A stretch of 64,000 nt of DNA from Streptomyces clavifer (lineage in GTDB: Bacteria; Actinomycetota; Actinomycetes; Streptomycetales; Streptomycetaceae), in the NCBI GenBank assembly GCA_014651175.1, contig BMWJ01000004.1:62001-126000 (forward strand), given 5' to 3'. Both the position numbers and the translations under genes were made by a program. Positions within the stretch are counted from its first letter, which is position 1; every line of letters begins with the position of its first letter. A model generated the notes under the pieces. That model searched no databases and had not been told where the DNA came from. It worked only from the letters and a program-made list of their open reading frames with translations. Shown here piece by piece: positions 59,474 to 64,000 of this stretch.

Positions 59474-62400
59474 TCAGTCCTCGCCCTCCAGATCGCCTTC
59501 CGTCTCCAGGAAGACCTTGCGCAGCGCCTCCAGCACGGCCGGGTCGGGCTCGGCCCACATGCCGCGGGACTCGGCCTCCAGGAGGCGTTCCGCGATGCCG
59601 TGCAGCGCCCAGGGGTTGGCCTGCTGGAGGAACGCGCGGTTCGTCGGGTCGAGGACGTACGTCTCGGTGAGCTTGTCGTACATCCAGTCCGCGACCACGC
59701 CGGTCGTCGCGTCGTACCCGAACAGGTAGTCGACCGTGGCGGCGAGCTCGAAGGCGCCCTTGTAGCCGTGGCGACGCATCGCCTCGATCCACTTCGGGTT
59801 GACCACCCGGGCACGGAAGACCCGGGACGTCTCCTCGACCAGGGTGCGGGTGCGGACCGTCTCGGGGCGGGTCGAGTCGCCGATGTACGCCTCGGGAGCG
59901 GTGCCCTTCAGCGCGCGCACGGTCGCGACCATGCCTCCGTGGTACTGGAAGTAGTCGTCCGAGTCCGCGATGTCGTGCTCACGGGTGTCGGTGTTCTTCG
60001 CGGCGACCGCGATGCGCTTGTACGCGGTCTCCATCTCGTCCCGGGCCGGGCGTCCGTCCAGCTCACGGCCGTAGGCGTAGCCGCCCCACACCGTGTAGAC
60101 CTCGGCGAGGTCGGCGTCGGTGCGCCAGTCGCGGGAGTCGATGAGCTGGAGCAGCCCGGCACCGTACGTCCCCGGGCGGGAGCCGAAGATGCGGGTGGTG
60201 GCACGCCGCTCGTCGCCGTGTTCGGCCAGGTCGGCCTGGGTGTGCGCCCGGACGAAGTTCCGCTCGGCGGGCTCGTCGAGCGAGGCGGCCAGGCGTACGG
60301 CGTCGTCGAGGAGGCCGATCGTGTGCGGGAAGGCGTCCCGGAAGAACCCGGAGATGCGCAGCGTGACGTCGATGCGGGGGCGTCCCAGCTCCTCGTACGG
60401 GATCGCCTCCAGGCCCGTGACCCGGCGCGAGGCGTCGTCCCAGACGGGGCGGACGCCGAGCAGGGCGAAGGCCTCGGCGATGTCGTCGCCGGCGGTGCGC
60501 ATGGCGCTCGTGCCCCACAGGGACAGGCCGACCGAGGTGGGCCAGTCGCCGTTGTCGGCGCGGTAGCGCTCCAGGAGCGAGTCCGCGAGGGCCTGACCGG
60601 TCTCCCAGGCGAGTCGGGACGGGACGGCCTTCGGGTCGACGGAGTAGAAGTTCCGTCCGGTCGGCAGGACGTTCACCAGACCGCGGAGCGGCGAACCGGA
60701 CGGTCCTGCGGGGACGAATCCGCCGTTCAGCGCGTGGACGGCGTGGTCCAGCTCGTCCGTCGTCGCGGCGAGGCGGGGCACGACCTCGCGGGCGGCGAAG
60801 TCGAGGATGTCGGCGACGGCCTGCGGGTGTCCGGCGGCCACACCGGCGACGGCGGCCGGGTCCCAGTCCGCGTCGTCCATCGCCTGGACGAGTGCGCGGG
60901 CCTTCTCCTCGGTCTCGTCGGCAGCGGTGCGGGTCGCGGCGGACTCGTCGAGGCCGAGCGCCTCGCGCAGTCCGGGCAGCGAGGCCGTGCCGCCCCAGAT
61001 CTGGCGGGCGCGCAGGACGGCCAGGACCAGGTTGACCCGGTCCTTGCCGGCCGGGGCGCTGCCCAGGACGTGCAGGCCGTCGCGGATCTGGACGTCCTTG
61101 ATCTCACAGAGCCAGCCGTCGAGATGCATGATGAACTCGTCGAAGCCCTCGTCCTCCGGCCGGCCTTCGAGACCCAGGTCGTGGTCGAGCTTGGCGGCCT
61201 GGATGAGCGTCCAGATCTGGGCGCGGACCGCCGGGAGCTTGGCCGGGTCCATCGCGGCGATCTGGGCGTGCTCGTCCAGGAGTTGTTCCAGTCGGGCGAT
61301 GTCGCCGTAGCTGTCGGCGCGGGCCATCGGCGGCACGAGGTGGTCGACCAGGGTGGCGTGCACCCGGCGCTTGGCCTGGGTGCCCTCTCCCGGGTCGTTC
61401 ACCAGGAACGGGTAGACGAGGGGGAGGTCGCCGAGCGCCGCGTCGGGGCCGCAGGCGGCGGACAGGCCGGCGTTCTTGCCGGGCAGCCACTCCAGGTTGC
61501 CGTGCTTGCCGAGGTGGATCATCGCGTCGGCGCCGAAGCCATTGTCGTCGGCGGACGCGGCGATCCAGCGGTACGCGGCCAGGTAGTGGTGCGAGGGCGG
61601 CAGGTCCGGGTCGTGGTAGATCGCGATCGGGTTCTCACCGAAACCGCGCGGCGGCTGGATGAGGATCAGGAGATTGCCGCGGCGCAGGGCGGCGAGCACG
61701 ATGTCGCCCTCGGGGTTGCGGGACCGGTCGAGGAACATCTCGCCGGGGGCCGGGCCCCAGTGGTGCTCGACGGCCTCGCGGAGCTCGGCGGGCAGTGTGG
61801 CGAACCAGCGGCGGTAGTCGGCGGCGGGGATGCGGACCGGGTTGCGGGCCAGCTGCTCCTCGGTGAGCCACTCCTGGTCGTGGCCGCCGGCCTCGATCAG
61901 TGCGTAGATCAGCTCGTCGCCGTCGCCGGAGACCAGCCCGGGGATCTCCTCCTCGGGCCCGAAGTCGTAACCCTCGGCCCGGAGCCTGCGCAGCAGGGCG
62001 ACGGCGCTGGCGGGGGTGTCGAGACCGACCGCGTTGCCGATGCGGGAGTGCTTCGTCGGGTAGGCGGACAGGACGAGCGCGATCCGCTTCTCGGCGGCCG
62101 GGATGTGGCGGAGCCGGGCGTGCCGTACGGCGATTCCGGCGACCCGGGCCGCGCGCTCGGTGTCGGCGACGTAGGCGGGCAGGCCGTCCTCGTCGATCTC
62201 CTTGAAGGAGAACGGCACCGTGATCAGGCGGCCGTCGAACTCCGGCACCGCGATCTGGGTGGCGGCGTCCAGCGGGGAGACGCCCTCGTCGTTCTCCTCC
62301 CAGGCGGCGCGGGGGCTGGTGAGGCAGAGCGCCTGGAGGACGGGCACGTCGAGGCCGGTGAGGGCGCCGGCGTCCCAGGACTCGTCGTCGCCCCCCGCGG

Positions 62401-63076
62401 AGGCGGTGGCGGGCTTGGTGCCGCCGGCGGCGAGGACGGTGGTCACGATGGCGTCGGCGGCCCGGAGTTCGTCGATGAGCTCGGGCTCGGGGGTGCGGAG
62501 CGAGGCGACGTACAGCGGGAGGGGGCGGGCCCCGGCGTCCTCCACGGCGGCGCAGAGCGCTTCCACGAAGTCGGTGTTCCCGCTCATGTGGTGGGCGCGG
62601 TAGTAGAGCACCGCGATGGTGGGCCCGGTGATGCCCTCACGGGTCTTCCGCTCCAGCGGGCCCCACGCGGGGGCCGGGGCGGGCGGCTCGAAGCCGTGGC
62701 CGGTGAGCAGCACCGTGTCGGAGAGGAACCGGGCGAGCTGTTCCAGGTTGGCCGGGCCGCCGTGCGCGAGGTAGGCGTGCGCCTCGGCGGCGATGCCGAT
62801 CGGGACGGTGGACGCGGCCATCAGCTGGGCGTCCGGGGCCTGTTCACCGGTCAGCACGACGACGGGGCGGCCGGTCGCCAGCACCTGGTCGAGCCCGTCC
62901 TGCCAGGCGCGTACGCCGCCGAGGAGACGTACGACGACGAGGTCGGTGCCGTTCAGCAGCGCGGGAAGGTCCTGGAGCGGGAGCCGGGACGGGTTGGCGT
63001 ACCGGAAGCCGACAGGTCCGCCGGAGGCACGGGCGCTCAGCAGGTCGGTGTCGGACGTCGACAGGAGCAGGATCAT
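59474..63076 (-). CDS. cobN: cobaltochelatase subunit CobN
   Basis: 1200 aa, the large subunit of the aerobic-pathway cobaltochelatase (with CobS and CobT), which inserts cobalt into hydrogenobyrinic acid diamide using ATP. Family features: PTIAVLYYRAHHMSGNTDF, YPTKHSRIGNAVGLDTPAS, MIHLGKHGNLEWLPGKNAGL, YHDPDLPPSHHYLAAYRWIA and GTRNF-type region VLPTGRNFYSVDPKAVPSRL. ATG 63076 (MILLLSTSDTDLL). Controlled by the cobalamin riboswitch just upstream. Confidence 0.96.
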   Translation of the reverse strand: MILLLSTSDTDLLSARASGGPVGFRYANPSRLPLQDLPALLNGTDLVVVRLLGGVRAWQDGLDQVLATGRPVVVLTGEQAPDAQLMAASTVPIGIAAEAHAYLAHGGPANLEQLARFLSDTVLLTGHGFEPPAPAPAWGPLERKTREGITGPTIAVLYYRAHHMSGNTDFVEALCAAVEDAGARPLPLYVASLRTPEPELIDELRAADAIVTTVLAAGGTKPATASAGGDDESWDAGALTGLDVPVLQALCLTSPRAAWEENDEGVSPLDAATQIAVPEFDGRLITVPFSFKEIDEDGLPAYVADTERAARVAGIAVRHARLRHIPAAEKRIALVLSAYPTKHSRIGNAVGLDTPASAVALLRRLRAEGYDFGPEEEIPGLVSGDGDELIYALIEAGGHDQEWLTEEQLARNPVRIPAADYRRWFATLPAELREAVEHHWGPAPGEMFLDRSRNPEGDIVLAALRRGNLLILIQPPRGFGENPIAIYHDPDLPPSHHYLAAYRWIAASADDNGFGADAMIHLGKHGNLEWLPGKNAGLSAACGPDAALGDLPLVYPFLVNDPGEGTQAKRRVHATLVDHLVPPMARADSYGDIARLEQLLDEHAQIAAMDPAKLPAVRAQIWTLIQAAKLDHDLGLEGRPEDEGFDEFIMHLDGWLCEIKDVQIRDGLHVLGSAPAGKDRVNLVLAVLRARQIWGGTASLPGLREALGLDESAATRTAADETEEKARALVQAMDDADWDPAAVAGVAAGHPQAVADILDFAAREVVPRLAATTDELDHAVHALNGGFVPAGPSGSPLRGLVNVLPTGRNFYSVDPKAVPSRLAWETGQALADSLLERYRADNGDWPTSVGLSLWGTSAMRTAGDDIAEAFALLGVRPVWDDASRRVTGLEAIPYEELGRPRIDVTLRISGFFRDAFPHTIGLLDDAVRLAASLDEPAERNFVRAHTQADLAEHGDERRATTRIFGSRPGTYGAGLLQLIDSRDWRTDADLAEVYTVWGGYAYGRELDGRPARDEMETAYKRIAVAAKNTDTREHDIADSDDYFQYHGGMVATVRALKGTAPEAYIGDSTRPETVRTRTLVEETSRVFRARVVNPKWIEAMRRHGYKGAFELAATVDYLFGYDATTGVVADWMYDKLTETYVLDPTNRAFLQQANPWALHGIAERLLEAESRGMWAEPDPAVLEALRKVFLETEGDLEGED

Positions 63077-63099
63077 GCGGCGTCAGGCCTTCCTCGGGG

Positions 63100-63235
63100 T
63101 GTCCACGCCCCGGGCGGTGTCGGACGGCAGGAGTTCCTGACTCGCCCGGTCGTGGACCGGGCTCACAGTGGCGGGACCGCGCCGGAATCTCACCGGGCTT
63201 CCTCCCATGTCGCCGTCTGGCGATGGCGGACCGAA
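63100..63235 (-). ncRNA. cobalamin riboswitch upstream of cobN
   Basis: On the minus strand AGCCCGGTGAGATTCCGGCG and CGGTCCCGCCACTGTGA (63163-63202) are the conserved core of the AdoCbl element, followed by the B12-box-like GAGTCAGGAACTCCTGCCG (63124-63142). It should shut cobN off when B12 is abundant. The ends are approximate. Confidence 0.92.
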
Positions 63236-63391
63236 CGGACCGCCGCTAGGCATAGTAGGCCGCAGGTGGGCGGGTGTGACCAGGGCCCCTGACGCGGCTG
63301 GGCCGGGATGGGGCGCGGCCCCGCCGGGATGTCCTGCAGCTCACAGTGACCGCAGGGCTGTGCCACGGTCACGGTGGGTATGCTCGCCGCC

Positions 63392-64000
63392 ATGTCCGCA
63401 TCCTCCAGTTCGCCCCGGTCTCCGGGCGACGCGTGTGCCCGGAGCAGTGGTGACGCCTGCCCCGGGACACTGCGTCTGCACCGTGCGGACGACGGTGCGC
63501 TGGCGCGGGTCCGCATACCCGGCGGGGTGCTGACCGCGGCCGGGGCGGACACGCTCCTGGACGCCGCACTGCGGCTGGGCGACGGTGAGTTGCATCTCAC
63601 CTCGCGCGGCAACGTCCAACTGCGCGGCCTCGCCCCGGACTGCGGTCCGGAACTGGCCCGGCTGCTGAGCGGGGCCGGACTCCTTCCCTCCGAACGCCAC
63701 GAGCGGGTACGCAACTTCGTCGCCTCCCCCCTCTCCGGTCTCGACGGTCTCGGGTCCGCGGACGTCGGGCCGTGGCTGACCGAGCTCGACCGGCTCGTCT
63801 GCGGCAGCGACCGCGCCGCGGACCTCTCCGGCCGGTTCCTCTTCGCGCTCGACGACGGCCGCGGAGACGTCGACGCCCTCGGCGCCGACCTCGCCCTGCT
63901 GGCCCGTACCGGCGAGACCGCGTTGCTGCGCGTCGGACCCACGGACGCCGTCCTCCGTCTGCCGGCCGACGACGGCCCGCGTGCCGCCCTCCTCGCCGCC
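63392..64000 (+). CDS. cobG: precorrin-3B synthase CobG (partial)
   Basis: The first 203 codons are in the window; the gene runs off the right edge. ARVRIPGGVLTAAGADTLLD, ELHLTSRGNVQLRGL and LPSERHERVRNFVASPLSGL are the nitrite/sulfite-reductase-type half domain of CobG, an iron-sulfur monooxygenase of the aerobic B12 pathway. ATG 63392 is chosen; ATG 63380 in the same frame is possible. It is divergent from cobN, 315 bases apart. The riboswitch faces cobN, not this gene. Confidence 0.9.
   Translation, partial: MSASSSSPRSPGDACARSSGDACPGTLRLHRADDGALARVRIPGGVLTAAGADTLLDAALRLGDGELHLTSRGNVQLRGLAPDCGPELARLLSGAGLLPSERHERVRNFVASPLSGLDGLGSADVGPWLTELDRLVCGSDRAADLSGRFLFALDDGRGDVDALGADLALLARTGETALLRVGPTDAVLRLPADDGPRAALLAA

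Noticed and set aside
1-64000. CRISPR arrays, transposases and rRNA genes
   Set aside because: No regularly spaced repeat-spacer pattern, DDE or HUH transposase motifs, or rRNA signatures were found on either strand.

Overview
The window is a high-GC actinobacterial chromosome segment and almost certainly Streptomyces. The evidence is the strong GC3 bias, GTG starts, ATGA/GTGA gene overlaps, an Lsr2-family nucleoid protein, and a purine/dnaX/SRP RNA neighbourhood with the gene order familiar from Streptomyces. No rRNA operon, CRISPR array or intact transposase was seen.

Layout. (1) 1-13 kb is conserved core: purQ-purS, an Lsr2-like gene, three tRNA-Gly genes, a DesK/DesR-type two-component pair, purC, an N,N-dimethylformamidase-like protein, a degenerate M48-like membrane protein, purD, dnaX, the SRP RNA and tRNA-Ser(GGA). 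(2) 12.98-32.67 kb is an integrated actinomycete integrative and conjugative element (AICE) of about 19.7 kb inserted in the 3' end of tRNA-Ser(GGA). It carries int, xis, a 13-copy heptamer (iteron-like) cluster, a replication ATPase, a prim-pol protein, two tandem C5-methyltransferase-like genes, a TraB/FtsK-type translocase flanked by a clt-like repeat cluster, SpdB and several small transfer genes. A GntR regulator with three palindromic operator candidates comes next. Its right side holds lower-GC cargo with two paralogous PIN-like proteins and a GIY-YIG-like protein, together with tRNA fragments. (3) 32.6-39.14 kb is a tandem series of short segments separated by further copies of the same tRNA-Ser 3' end (two near-perfect, three partial or degenerate). 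Several are followed by the same terminator and a decayed integrase 3' end. They carry toxin, immunity or restriction genes: a toxin remnant with a putative immunity gene, an RNase A-like CdiA-CT module with CdiI, two PIN-based toxin-antitoxin pairs, and an SBD-HNH enzyme of the phosphorothioate-dependent restriction type.

(4) 40.2-54.3 kb is a dense conflict-type locus. A minus-strand set encodes a Ycf46-like AAA ATPase, two small proteins, a coiled-coil/two-TM protein and a hypothetical. Facing it are a caspase-like protease on the plus strand and a second minus-strand operon of macro domain protein, MbcA/Xre-type antitoxin, RES toxin and a 1346-residue CHAT protease with a long helical repeat region. 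Two protease types (caspase, CHAT) thus sit with an NAD+-consuming toxin family (RES) and an ADP-ribose-binding fold (macro). This is my best candidate for an undescribed system. (5) 54.7-64 kb returns to housekeeping-like genes: two small conserved ORFs, a TetR/aldo-keto reductase divergent pair with a long palindromic operator, an LLM flavin oxidoreductase, an IclR regulator, and cobN with a cobalamin riboswitch, divergent from a partial cobG.

All assignments come from reading the sequence. Family names are recognitions from motifs, not database results.
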